Below are positions 36,283-44,901 of a DNA stretch of 64,000 nucleotides, piece after piece. Positions within the stretch are counted from its first letter, which is position 1, and every line of letters begins with the position of its first letter. Origin of the DNA: CAYWGR01 sp964458015. GTDB taxonomy: Bacteria > Planctomycetota > Planctomycetia > Pirellulales > Thermoguttaceae. The notes under the pieces were generated by a model, which saw nothing but the letters and a program-made list of their open reading frames with translations, did no database searches and had not been told where the DNA came from. The position numbers and the translations under genes are program-made. Location of the stretch: positions 25,871-89,870 of the forward strand of contig CAYWGR010000001.1 in assembly GCA_964458015.1 (NCBI GenBank), written 5' to 3'.

Positions 36283-38046
36283 ATGATGCACTTGCTTGTC
36301 TCGCTACTCACCTTGATTGCAATTATGATCGCCGCATTCGGGCTTGGGCGGCCGCTGCTGCGTGGGGTCGGAGTATCGGAAGAGGATGCGCTATCCTCGG
36401 TGGTTTTCAGCACGGGGGTTGGACTGCTGATCGTTGGGCTTTTTTTGCTCGCGCTAGGGCAGGTAGGCGTTCTGTCTGTTTCGGTGATTGGACTGGCCAC
36501 GTTGCCCTGTTGCTGTTGGGGACTGGCGGAAATCGGCATATTATGCCTACATCCAAGCAGGCGTTCTTCCGTCGTTTTCCAGCGATTGCCCGATCAATTG
36601 ACCGTACAGGTCAACCATCCGTGGCCGGAGCCGTCGCGATGGCTTTTAGGGGCATGTTTCAGCGCTGCCTGCATTGGATACTCGGCATCGTTCGTGAATG
36701 CTTTTGCGCCCTGGACGACGGATGTTGCTTTTTGCGGCCCTTTGGAAGCAGCCAAGCGTTATTTGGTGGAACAACGGGTTGATGTTCCATTTGCCTGCGG
36801 ACCATGGCTGATCGAAATGTGGTATGTTTGGGCCCTGGCATTGGGCGACAACCTGAGTGTTCAGTTGATCCCGTGGTGGTTGGGTATTTTGTCATCGCTA
36901 GGGGCCGTCACCTTGGCGACGCCGCTGGTAGGACATCGCTGGGCGTGGCTCGCAGGCTGTTTCGTTATGCTGACCCCGGCTATCAACCAACAGTTGAATA
37001 TCCCGGTCGAAAGAACGGCTCTGGCTGTCTTCTGCACATTAGCTTTGACGGCCTGGTGGCAGGCCGCTTGTCACGGCGGCGATCAGCGATGGTTCATTGT
37101 TGCCGGATTGATGGCCGGCAGTGCCTGGGGCATTGGCAATTGGGCATTTTTTGTGATCCTTGCGGTTGTGGCCACCTGGGCATGGTCTGTTTTCCACTAT
37201 ACTGAGCAACGCCGATTCCTGATGCAAGGCGGAGCCATTGCATTGGCGGTTGCCGTGGGCGTTGGCGTTTTATGCCGCCTTCCGGCATTATGGACAGGCC
37301 GCTTCCTTGGCGAGTGGTCGTTTTCACCTACTTGGTCGTTCTCGGTGTTCAATTCCTGGGGACTGCTTTTATCGGCGGTTGTGCCTGGCATTTTTCTGGT
37401 GCGAAAACTTCGAGGGCTTGGCTTCGTGCTTTGGACCGCATTGATCGTTTTGTTTTTCACCGCGTTGGCGGGCGGCGATGCCATGCAATCAGTGGCTACA
37501 ATTCCGCTGCTGAGCGTGGCGGCCGTTTGGGTTGTGATCGAGCTTGGGCGGTTTCCTCGTGCGGCTCGTTGGGTCGCGGCGGCGTCTTTGGCGGTTCTGA
37601 TGCTCTGCGATATGGCATTACCGATCGTGAAAATGTGGGACGTAGCTCCTTTGGCCCTGGGCTATGATGATCGCGAGGAGTTTTTGCTGCAACGCGAGCC
37701 TACCTATCGCGCGGCCGCCGTGGCTAATCGCATTCTGCGGCCCGACGACCATATCTTGAGCCAAGAACGGCCGTCTTTCTACTTTAACTGCCGTGTTACA
37801 CCCGAGGCTTTGCTGAATCGCTCGCTTAATGGGGAAAGTCTTTCATGTTCAACGCGGGAAGCTGTTGAACGGTTGCGCCACGAAGGTTATACCCATCTAC
37901 TCTTGATGAAGAATATCGCAGGCGGTGAGTCGATGAATGTTTCTCCGCTTCATCGCTTGGCCGATGCCGGGCTTACGCTGACTGACTACGATTTCAGGAC
38001 GGCCGACGGCAGCGTGCGTCGTTATCGCTTAGTCCAGTTGCGGTAG
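36283..38046 (+). CDS. Polytopic membrane protein, GT-C glycosyltransferase-like
   Basis: 587 aa from ATGATG at 36283. About a dozen hydrophobic segments span residues 1-470, followed by a soluble C-terminal domain of about 120 residues (REPTYRAAAVANRILRPDDH ... YTHLLLMKNIAGG). The stretch AFAPWTTDVAFCGPLEAAKR after the third or fourth segment resembles the first periplasmic loop, with an Asp, of PMT/ArnT-type GT-C enzymes. The tail with ANRILRPDDHILSQ also fits that group in planctomycetes. A lipid-linked sugar transferase at the inner membrane is likely, but the acceptor is unknown. Confidence 0.65.
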   Translation: MMHLLVSLLTLIAIMIAAFGLGRPLLRGVGVSEEDALSSVVFSTGVGLLIVGLFLLALGQVGVLSVSVIGLATLPCCCWGLAEIGILCLHPSRRSSVVFQRLPDQLTVQVNHPWPEPSRWLLGACFSAACIGYSASFVNAFAPWTTDVAFCGPLEAAKRYLVEQRVDVPFACGPWLIEMWYVWALALGDNLSVQLIPWWLGILSSLGAVTLATPLVGHRWAWLAGCFVMLTPAINQQLNIPVERTALAVFCTLALTAWWQAACHGGDQRWFIVAGLMAGSAWGIGNWAFFVILAVVATWAWSVFHYTEQRRFLMQGGAIALAVAVGVGVLCRLPALWTGRFLGEWSFSPTWSFSVFNSWGLLLSAVVPGIFLVRKLRGLGFVLWTALIVLFFTALAGGDAMQSVATIPLLSVAAVWVVIELGRFPRAARWVAAASLAVLMLCDMALPIVKMWDVAPLALGYDDREEFLLQREPTYRAAAVANRILRPDDHILSQERPSFYFNCRVTPEALLNRSLNGESLSCSTREAVERLRHEGYTHLLLMKNIAGGESMNVSPLHRLADAGLTLTDYDFRTADGSVRRYRLVQLR

Positions 38047-38081
38047 TGCGTCTGAAATGCAACTTGCAGATTATGTTTCCT

Positions 38082-38107
38082 GGTTCCCAAGCTCTGGCTT
38101 GGGAACC
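38082..38107. repeat. REP-like palindrome, copy 2
   Basis: GGTTCCCAAGC-TCTG-GCTTGGGAACC, 11-base perfect stem, between two convergent genes. It may also serve as a terminator-like structure. Confidence 0.75.
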
Positions 38108-38164
38108 CTAGGCAACTCCACGTGGCATTCCGAATGCAGGAGCTTTGAAACGAGATAATTTCGT

Positions 38165-39130
38165 TTATTCGACGCCTTGGGCTAATCGCCCCAACTTCCA
38201 GCCCAAGGTCTGCAACATCGAGGGCAAATCGGCCGAGGTAAGCATTGCCAATTCCCGAGGACGGTTTTGAGCCAAAGGATCGTTCCAGCCGTTCGACGAA
38301 TCTTGTGCATCGGTGTCGGCCCAAGCAGTGCCGGGATGTAATGCGACTTCGACCCGAGAAAGCCCTCGAGCGGCGTTCAAAAATTGCCGCAACAATGCAA
38401 GATTGACTCCACCGGCGTGGGCAGTACCGAAGAAAACATCGGGATGCGATATATTCAGAGCATTCATCCGTGCGTGAAAACATTGGGCAAACAGGCGTTT
38501 CACCAAGGCCAACGGCCATCGCTGCGGCTGACCTTGCAACACTGTCGTATAAAATAATGATCGTTCCCGTGCTACGCGAACGTTTTTAATTCCAAAGCGT
38601 GGAAGTAGCTTTTCGACAATTGCGGTCACTGCCGGAATCATCTCGATATATTGATGACCATTGAGATGCGAAGGCGTAAGGCCATGATCGAAAATGTATT
38701 GGATTTGCAGTTCTAGTTCCGCGGAAACAGCCTCTTGAAACCGTCGGCCATGCCGCTGCAAAGATCCAAACAAGCGAAAAATACTCGGGAAACACCCCTC
38801 ATCATCGAGTAATTCGGCAGGAAAACAATCGCCGGTAAGCGGTCTGCCTTGAGTTAGATTAAGGTGTACGCCCAGGTCGAACGCTGCCGTGGGATCGTCG
38901 AGCGATTTTCGCCATTCGGCCGAAGTGAGATTGCCGGCCGCATGATCGGCCGCAAGTTTTTTCCACTCTTGCAAAGCCTGGGCGGCATTGGGGGCGTTGC
39001 TCAAAAGCGATGTGCTGGTAAGCAATCCCCGGCGAAAACCCTGCAAAATACCCTCATCAACAGCCCGACTCATTCCAAAGTCGTCGGCGTGAAGGATGAG
39101 AAAAGCATCGTGTAGGTTATGCTTCAGCAT
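38165..39130 (-). CDS. ChbG/HpnK-family (YdjC-like) deacetylase
   Basis: 321 aa. FLILHADDFGMSRAVDEGIL (metal-binding Asp-Asp), FDLGVHLNLTQGRPLTGD (His), PSHLNGHQYIEMIPAV (His) and RVEVALHPGTAW are the four signatures of the YdjC/ChbG family. These enzymes remove acetyl groups from N-acetylated sugars; the HpnK branch acts in hopanoid side-chain biosynthesis. Without hpn neighbours here, the exact substrate is open. It is convergent with the membrane-protein gene and lies 23 bases after the stop of the secretin-like gene on the same strand. Confidence 0.88.
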   Translation of the reverse strand: MLKHNLHDAFLILHADDFGMSRAVDEGILQGFRRGLLTSTSLLSNAPNAAQALQEWKKLAADHAAGNLTSAEWRKSLDDPTAAFDLGVHLNLTQGRPLTGDCFPAELLDDEGCFPSIFRLFGSLQRHGRRFQEAVSAELELQIQYIFDHGLTPSHLNGHQYIEMIPAVTAIVEKLLPRFGIKNVRVARERSLFYTTVLQGQPQRWPLALVKRLFAQCFHARMNALNISHPDVFFGTAHAGGVNLALLRQFLNAARGLSRVEVALHPGTAWADTDAQDSSNGWNDPLAQNRPRELAMLTSADLPSMLQTLGWKLGRLAQGVE

Positions 39131-39153
39131 AACAGTAAAACTGCCGGGGATAA

Positions 39154-39822
39154 TTACTTCGATGAAGAAGCGATATGTGGTGTGATGAAAAGAAAACCCT
39201 GCTGAGGATCGATAGGTGGATCAACTCTTCGGCCAGGAATCCATTTTGTCAGCCGTACCCAGCTAGAATCCTTTGGTTTCCAGCCACTGAGCATCATATC
39301 GTGGATCAACAAATGGGATCCTATTGGAATAACGGCTGTCATTGGCGGAAGTCGTTCTTTGCCATCTTCCCATTTGGCCCATACAAAGTGAATTTCAACT
39401 GACAAACGGTTGTTGGAAATCTCAGCCTTGACTGTGTCTGCGTACTTCGTTCCATATACCGGAAAGCTCTGAACCTCGCCATCCGGCAAAGTTACGGACG
39501 GCATTTCGTCGGCCAACTTTACATGGTCTCCCTTGGCGATATCGATCAGCAAGGATGTGGTTTCTGGGCCGAGTACAGTGAAGGCGTTCATCGCGGGCAG
39601 CTTAATTCTACGATGTTCATACAAAGCTTTGATCGTGCCGTCAAATAATTTGATTCGTCGTACTTGCAATGTGATTTCGGAGTCTTTGCCCGAATGAACT
39701 TGTGGGTCGGCTGCGGGGCGAATTGCTTCTGGAGATGCTCCGATACAAGAGCCGGCAATGCCTACCAAAAAAACAGAAAGAAGAATGAATCGCCACGTCA
39801 ATTTAAAAAATTCCTTCCGCAT
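39154..39822 (-). CDS. Secreted protein with secretin-like domain (paralogue A)
   Basis: 222 aa. The N-terminal signal segment is FFKLTWRFILLSVFLVGIAG. The body resembles a degenerate type II/III secretin repeat: SEITLQVRRIKLFDG, then PETTSLLIDIAKGDHVKLAD, a conserved hydrophobic strand pair, WAKWEDGKERLPPMTAVIPI then GSHLLIHDMM (where secretins have VPDGGTLLLGG) and FLFITPHI at the end (secretins: FLTPRI). A full channel-forming domain is not present. The adjacent gene at 39870-40607 encodes a clear paralogue. Probably a periplasmic or outer-membrane protein; function unknown. Confidence 0.6.
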   Translation of the reverse strand: MRKEFFKLTWRFILLSVFLVGIAGSCIGASPEAIRPAADPQVHSGKDSEITLQVRRIKLFDGTIKALYEHRRIKLPAMNAFTVLGPETTSLLIDIAKGDHVKLADEMPSVTLPDGEVQSFPVYGTKYADTVKAEISNNRLSVEIHFVWAKWEDGKERLPPMTAVIPIGSHLLIHDMMLSGWKPKDSSWVRLTKWIPGRRVDPPIDPQQGFLFITPHIASSSK

Positions 39823-39869
39823 CGCAGTCTACACTAACCCTATTTCAAGGTAATGCGATGAATCATATC

Positions 39870-40607
39870 CTACTTCGTAACTGGCAGATTTCCCATCTCT
39901 TCTCGAATAGCGAGACGCGGTGAAATTAGAAGAAAACATTCTTGGCGTTCCGATCCAATTCCAATTTGTTTGGAGCTGGGTTTCTTTCCGAAAAGCGGAT
40001 TCAGAACCTGATTCCAGTAGGATCTCGGGACTGTCGTCAGACTTGATAGTGTGTATTCACTGGTCCGGATAAGAATGTATTCACCAGTATGAATGAGCAG
40101 ATGCGATCCGACCGGAACTGCGGTATTCATTATGGACAAGCGTTCTCTGCCATCTTTCCATTTGGCCCACGTCAAATCGATTTGAATAGCCTGCCGGTCA
40201 TCCGAAACTTTCACTTGGACTACATCGTTTCCTTCAGCGGGAGCAGTTAACCAAGGCGGCAAGAATTCGCATTTTCCTCCGTTTTGCAGTACAGTGGTCG
40301 GTTTTGACTTGAATTGCGATCTTTTGTCGCCCTTGGATATATTTAATAGCATTTCGGCTTGCGGTTCGTCACAAATGGTCCAGGAATTTCGCTTCGGCAT
40401 GCTTGGTAGTTTCTGGGGAGAGATACCAAGACGCTCGAAAAAATTATCATTCAGCGTCAGCCATCGCATTTCCAAACAAATTTGGATATTTTCCGACGCA
40501 ATGGCGTGTGGCTTTGCTTTGGTTGGAGTCAAAGGGGGCAGCTCCGCTGAGGCATATTGCGGAATACTGACAAGGAAGATCAGTAGAAATGTTGTGTGAT
40601 AGGTCAT
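39870..40607 (-). CDS. Secreted protein with secretin-like domain (paralogue B)
   Basis: 245 aa from the ATG at 40607 (signal peptide TFLLIFLVSIPQYASAE); an ATG three codons upstream is possible. The same layout as its neighbour is seen: ICLEMRWLTLNDNFFERLGI, then AEMLLNISKGDKRSQFKSKP, then IDLTWAKWKDGRERLSIMNT, AVPVGSHLLIHTGEY and ECFLLISPRLAI. EMRWLTLNDNFFERLGI is very like the secretin motif (VRWLxVSDEFFERIGID). The two genes are 47 bases apart and are tandem duplicates. No role can be assigned beyond an envelope location. Confidence 0.6.
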   Translation of the reverse strand: MTYHTTFLLIFLVSIPQYASAELPPLTPTKAKPHAIASENIQICLEMRWLTLNDNFFERLGISPQKLPSMPKRNSWTICDEPQAEMLLNISKGDKRSQFKSKPTTVLQNGGKCEFLPPWLTAPAEGNDVVQVKVSDDRQAIQIDLTWAKWKDGRERLSIMNTAVPVGSHLLIHTGEYILIRTSEYTLSSLTTVPRSYWNQVLNPLFGKKPSSKQIGIGSERQECFLLISPRLAIREEMGNLPVTK

Positions 40608-40681
40608 GGCGACCAATCCTTGTCCATTCGAATCATACTCTCACCCTTGCCCTCTCTCGATGGGGCAGGATGTATCTCTTG

Positions 40682-41722
40682 CTACGCTGCTTTCTCACGG
40701 CGTTCATTCACGTCGACGTCTGCCGAGGCGAGAATAAATTCCGGGGCAGGCGCTCCGCCGCTTAGGCCGTTGCGTAATCGTAGACGAATAACGTCCATCA
40801 GCATTGGCAATGCGTTGCGACGCAACGACAATGTCGAAGAAAACTCATTAACCAGAGTGACAGGCACGCGGCGAAATGTCAGATCGAGCCGGTGCGTCAG
40901 CAAGACGACTTCCGTATCGAATGCAAAACCGTCGATCGTGGCCCTGGCGAAAATTTCGAGTGCGGCGTGACGGCTGAATAATTTAAGCCCACATTGCGTG
41001 TCGGTCACTTCGCGCGACACCAAACGGCGCACAATCTCGCGGAAGGCGAAGGTAGCCATGCGGCGCATGAGGCGACGTTTGGCCACGTTGCCTGCTCCAT
41101 CTACATCACGGGCGCCGAAAACCACTTCACACTGGTTTCGTCGGATCCACTCGTAACCCTGTCGCAGGGCCGAAAGCTCGAAGGGCAAGTCGGCATCGGT
41201 GAATGCCACGACGCGGCCTGTGGCTCGGAGCATGGCGGTGCGAACAGCGCGGCCCTTGCCTCCCTGAGGGATCAATCGCAACGTTGAAAATCGCGGTCCG
41301 AGGTCGCGCGTCAGTGAAGCCGTGCAGTCGCGGCTGCCGTCGTCGGCCACAAAAACTCGATAGTCCACGCCCCAGTCGTTCAGATATTGGGCCAACTGGG
41401 TTAAAGTCCAGGGCAGACGCTTTTCTTCATTATAGGCAGGGATAATAACGGTCAGATCGTGATCGGTGGGTTTCACCTGAATAGGAGAAACCGCCGGCCG
41501 GCCGTCAGACACGTTTTCGAGATCGGAAATAGGGCGTACAGAGCTCATCAAAGGAAGTTGCCTCGGAATAGGAAGCGAAGCATCGAATAATTGCGGGGCA
41601 AAATACTGCATTCCAAAAACTGTGTAAACGGCAGTTTTTGCCTCTGCGGAGGGGAATGCTTCCCCGCTGAAGCTTGCGGGATCGGCACAAACTGCCCCCA
41701 ATTCCTGAGACATTAGGGACAA
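40682..41722 (-). CDS. GT2-family glycosyltransferase (dolichyl-phosphate-mannose-synthase-like)
   Basis: 346 aa as an open frame. The catalytic domain begins about residue 70, so a later start such as MSSVRPISDL is possible. DLTVIIPAYNEEKRLPWTLT, VFVADDGSRDCTASLT, GGKGRAVRTAMLRATGRVVA and FTDADLPFELSAL (DxD) are the GT-A motifs. REVTDTQCGLKLFSRHAALE with FAFDTEVVLL is typical of DPM1-like enzymes that transfer sugars to lipid carriers. There are no membrane segments in the C-terminus. It may supply the GT-C-like membrane protein encoded nearby. Confidence 0.88.
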   Translation of the reverse strand: MSLMSQELGAVCADPASFSGEAFPSAEAKTAVYTVFGMQYFAPQLFDASLPIPRQLPLMSSVRPISDLENVSDGRPAVSPIQVKPTDHDLTVIIPAYNEEKRLPWTLTQLAQYLNDWGVDYRVFVADDGSRDCTASLTRDLGPRFSTLRLIPQGGKGRAVRTAMLRATGRVVAFTDADLPFELSALRQGYEWIRRNQCEVVFGARDVDGAGNVAKRRLMRRMATFAFREIVRRLVSREVTDTQCGLKLFSRHAALEIFARATIDGFAFDTEVVLLTHRLDLTFRRVPVTLVNEFSSTLSLRRNALPMLMDVIRLRLRNGLSGGAPAPEFILASADVDVNERREKAA

Positions 41723-41773
41723 TTAGAGGAAAAACATAGACACCGTAGAGCTTTGTGATGATAATGGAAGCTT

Positions 41774-42457
41774 ATGAGTGCTTCAGGATCTATTCGGCGA
41801 AAGTTATACATGCATCCGGCCCATGCGGCGATCGGCGTCTCGGGCGGTGGAGTGCCGGGCCCATATTGTCGCATCACCGGCCTTTCGACCGATGATTACG
41901 CCGAACCGGTTTTGCGTGTGGCGTTGGCGGCGCAGCGACCGGACGCCGACACTCGGGCAGCGATGTCGTTATTCCATCGTATTCTCGACAACCAAGAAGG
42001 CGTGCAATGCGACCGGGTGGAGTTCGATATGCCAGACCTGTCGGCCTATCGTGATCTAACAGCCGATTGCCTGGTCGTGTTCGGCCGGCGCCTTCAAATC
42101 ATTAGTCGTCTGGCGGATCTGGAATCGACGGAATTTTCGGTGGTCGAGCCCGGAAGGCCCGATGGCCGAGCGGTGGAAGTCAAGCCTTCGGTCCAGGGGC
42201 ATCCGATTCTAGACGGCGTAAAGGGTTTCGTGGCCGACATTCCTTCGACCGCCGGATACTTTGTGCCAACCGATTCGATGTTTCTTCTAACTGGTTTTTC
42301 AGCCAATTGGGTCAAACCGGTAGCTTGGGTTCGCGATCTCCAGCACGGCAGGGGGGTGGAAACCGCCTTGGGTTCTTCCCACGACTTTCGCCAACCGGAG
42401 TTTGCGCGTTTTATGCTGAATGCTATTGCTTGGGTTGCTGAAACGTATAAAAGCTAG
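41774..42457 (+). CDS. ThuA-like (class I amidotransferase-fold) protein
   Basis: 227 aa. AYRDLTADCLVVFGRRLQII, then VKPSVQGHPILDGVKGFVAD, then KPVAWVRDLQHGRGVETALG and SHDFRQPEFARFMLNAIAWV match the C-terminal pattern of ThuA-like domains, which are frequent in planctomycetes and often secreted. The N-terminal part with the usual nucleophile region is short and I see no signal peptide. Function is not established; ThuA is linked to trehalose use. It is divergent from the GT2 gene. Confidence 0.6.
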   Translation: MSASGSIRRKLYMHPAHAAIGVSGGGVPGPYCRITGLSTDDYAEPVLRVALAAQRPDADTRAAMSLFHRILDNQEGVQCDRVEFDMPDLSAYRDLTADCLVVFGRRLQIISRLADLESTEFSVVEPGRPDGRAVEVKPSVQGHPILDGVKGFVADIPSTAGYFVPTDSMFLLTGFSANWVKPVAWVRDLQHGRGVETALGSSHDFRQPEFARFMLNAIAWVAETYKS

Positions 42458-42583
42458 ATTGGCTTCGGCTGTTTTTCATTCTGGCATCGATAATCCGCCC
42501 TTTTCTCTTCTCCCGACAAATCCCCCCCAACAGCTTGACTCCGTGGGAATCGTCGTTCATACTGTGTTTTTCCGTCCCTTCAA

Positions 42584-44044
42584 ATGGAGCTTAACAACGT
42601 GGAAATCAAACTCACCAATGGCAATCTAATTCCCATCGAAATGCACAAGATCCGCATCGTTCAGAAGACGCGGTTGCCGTCGGTGGATGAACGGGTTCGG
42701 GCGATTGAAGAGGCCGGCTACAACACGTTCCTTCTTCGGACCAGGGATGTGTTCATCGACATGTTGACCGACAGCGGCACCAACGCAATGAGCGACAATC
42801 AGTTGGCTGCCATGATGGTTTCCGACGACGCCTATGCAGGCGGCGAAAGCTATTACAAGTTGTTGAGTGCCGTGAAGGATGTTCTTGGGTTCGAGTATTG
42901 CGTGCCTGCCCACCAGGGCCGTGCTTGCGAACATATTTTGACGAAAATGTTCGTCAAACCCGGGCACGTGATTCCGATGAACTATCACTTCACGACGACC
43001 AAGGCTCATTTCGAACTCGGCGGCGGCAAGGTGTTGGAAATCTACACGAACGACGCCCTGAAGACCGACAGCGATGTGCCCTTTAAGGGTAATTTGGATC
43101 TCGATAAGTTCGCGGCGGTCATCAAGCAATACGGCCGCGAAAAAATCTCCTTCGTCCGGATGGAGGCGACCACGAACTTGATCGGCGGTCAGCCGTTCTC
43201 GATGGCCAACTTGAAGGAAGTCAAACGGATGGCCTCGGCCAATGGCATTCCCGTGGTGATCGATTGCAGCTTGATCTCGGAAAATGCGTATTTTATCAAA
43301 CGACGCGAGCCTGGCTATGAAAACGTCTCGATCGAGGCGATTGTCCGCGAGATGATGGACCAAGCCGACTTGATTTATCTATCGGGCCGCAAGAGCACTT
43401 GCGTGCGCGGCGGTTTGATCGCCACGAACAACCCGGAATACTTCGATCAGCTCAAGGTCTGGTTGCCGCTTTACGAAGGCTTTATCACCTACGGCGGTAT
43501 GTCGTCGAAGGAGATCGAGGCCATGGCGGTCGGCCTTCGTGAAATGGTCGACTACGACGCGGCCAGCAGTTCGGCCGATTTGATCGCCTACTTCGTCAAC
43601 GGTATGGTGAAGCGGGGCATTCCGGCCGTCACGCCGCCGGGCGGTTTGGCGGGCCACGTCGATGCCACGCGGTTTTTGCCCCACATTCCGCAGTCGCAAT
43701 ATATCGCCGGCGCGTTGACCGCCGCAGTGTATATCGTTTCCGGCGCCCGCGGCATGGAACGCGGCACGGTTTCGATGGAGCGAGACGCCAAGGGCAACGA
43801 CGTTTTCTCCGATATGGAACTCTGTCGGTTGGCCGTGCCGCGTCGCGTCTACACGGTGTCGCATATGGAATACATGACCGACCGGTTAGCTTGGCTCTTG
43901 GAACATCGCGACTTGGTCGGCGGCCTGCGGTTCATCTACGAGCCGCCGGTGTTGCGGTTCTTCGTCGGCAAGCTCGAAGCATTGAACGGCTGGGGACACA
44001 AGCTGGCCGAGGCTTACAAGGCCGACTTCGGGCCGAATGGCTGA
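42584..44044 (+). CDS. Tryptophanase / tyrosine phenol-lyase family enzyme
   Basis: 486 aa. PLP-dependent beta-eliminating lyase: SGTNAMSDNQLAAMMVSDDA, PAHQGRACEHIL, VRMEATTNLIGGQPFSMANL and YLSGRKSTCVRGG, where Lys270 aligns with the PLP lysine of tryptophanases. The length and full-length similarity fit TnaA or TPL. The reaction would split L-tryptophan (or tyrosine) to indole (or phenol), pyruvate and ammonia. Choosing between the two needs an alignment of the aromatic-binding residues. Monocistronic, with a strong terminator after the stop. Confidence 0.85.
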   Translation: MELNNVEIKLTNGNLIPIEMHKIRIVQKTRLPSVDERVRAIEEAGYNTFLLRTRDVFIDMLTDSGTNAMSDNQLAAMMVSDDAYAGGESYYKLLSAVKDVLGFEYCVPAHQGRACEHILTKMFVKPGHVIPMNYHFTTTKAHFELGGGKVLEIYTNDALKTDSDVPFKGNLDLDKFAAVIKQYGREKISFVRMEATTNLIGGQPFSMANLKEVKRMASANGIPVVIDCSLISENAYFIKRREPGYENVSIEAIVREMMDQADLIYLSGRKSTCVRGGLIATNNPEYFDQLKVWLPLYEGFITYGGMSSKEIEAMAVGLREMVDYDAASSSADLIAYFVNGMVKRGIPAVTPPGGLAGHVDATRFLPHIPQSQYIAGALTAAVYIVSGARGMERGTVSMERDAKGNDVFSDMELCRLAVPRRVYTVSHMEYMTDRLAWLLEHRDLVGGLRFIYEPPVLRFFVGKLEALNGWGHKLAEAYKADFGPNG

Positions 44045-44082
44045 TAGTCAGTTGAGAAGAAAATTCGTGAAACGTTACATGC

Positions 44083-44114
44083 CATGCCCACGCTTGTCGT
44101 GGGCATGTTTTTTT
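44083..44114 (+). terminator. Intrinsic terminator of the lyase gene
   Basis: CATGCCCACG (44083-44092), loop CTTGT, CGTGGGCATG (44098-44107), followed by seven T. It is located 38 bases after the stop at 44044. Confidence 0.88.
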
Positions 44115-44586
44115 ATCGGTTCGCTGCATCTTCAGGCGAATTTGGTACAGATGGGAGGGCCTTCAAAAATTGCTCAAGCACGTTTCGCAGTTTCTGCTCG
44201 GTAACCGGTTTGCCGATGTAGTCGTCGCAACCGATGTTGATGGAATCCTGGTATCCTTCATCTTCCGGGGCGACGCTTACGGCGATGATCGGTCTGTTCC
44301 AGCCGTGCTCGCGTAGCAGGTGGGTGGCGTCGCGGCCGTTCATCTTCGGCATTTGCATGTCCATGAGGATCAGATCGTACGGCATGTTCTCGACCAGAGA
44401 TCTATCCGCCATTTTGCAGGCTACTTGGCCGTCTTCTGCCATATCGACGAGCATGTGCATTTTGCGAAGCAAAGCTCCCACGCTGCGTTGGATGCACATC
44501 GCGTCTTCCACGACCAGCACCCGGGCCGGCTTCATCTCGACGGGTTCTTCGGTTAAATGACTATGCACCCACGGTGAATGCCACAT
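44113..44586 (-). CDS. Single-domain response regulator (CheY-like)
   Basis: 157 aa from the ATG at 44586; the frame is open to 44628, and a further ATG at 44535 begins directly at the receiver domain. ARVLVVEDAMCIQRSVGALL contains the acidic pocket, LILMDMQMPKMNGRDA the phosphorylated Asp, IIAVSVAP the Thr/Ser position (Ser) and GCDDYIGKPV the conserved Lys. There is no output domain, so it relays phosphate or binds a partner protein. No histidine kinase is encoded nearby. Confidence 0.9.
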   Translation of the reverse strand: MWHSPWVHSHLTEEPVEMKPARVLVVEDAMCIQRSVGALLRKMHMLVDMAEDGQVACKMADRSLVENMPYDLILMDMQMPKMNGRDATHLLREHGWNRPIIAVSVAPEDEGYQDSINIGCDDYIGKPVTEQKLRNVLEQFLKALPSVPNSPEDAANR

Positions 44587-44901
44587 CGTGCTTTGCCTTT
44601 TTGAGAGAGGCGACGCGGTCGCTGACAAATTGAAAACCAGGTTTCGAATCGCCGCCCATCAAAACGCATGGGGTTGGACGCAGGGCGTTATGCCCCCAAC
44701 AAGGCTATGCTACGGTCGTCGAGATACGGGGCGAGAATCAAATTCGGGCGGAAAAATCTCCTTCCCAGACTACCCACAAGTAAGGAGGATGGATGGTTTG
44801 GGGGTGATTCGTCGCTGAAAGTGGGGAAGTTGCGGCGTACCCCACTTTTTTTTTACATCTGACACGTCTAAAATGCGGGCTCCTTTCCATTTTTCAGGAC
44901 C
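44587..44901 (+). other. 315-base intergenic region with a lone terminator
   Basis: Lies between the start of the response regulator (minus) and the nucleoside transporter (plus). No gene is supported. A terminator at 44818-44854, pointing towards the transporter, follows about 190 bases of GC-rich sequence, which could be a small RNA or an attenuating leader. The transporter has AGGA upstream of its ATG. Confidence 0.45.
44818..44854 (+). terminator. Intrinsic terminator upstream of the transporter
   Basis: AAAGTGGGG (44818-44826) / CCCCACTTT (44840-44848) with a T-run of nine to 44854. No coding sequence precedes it within 200 bases on the plus strand. Confidence 0.8.
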
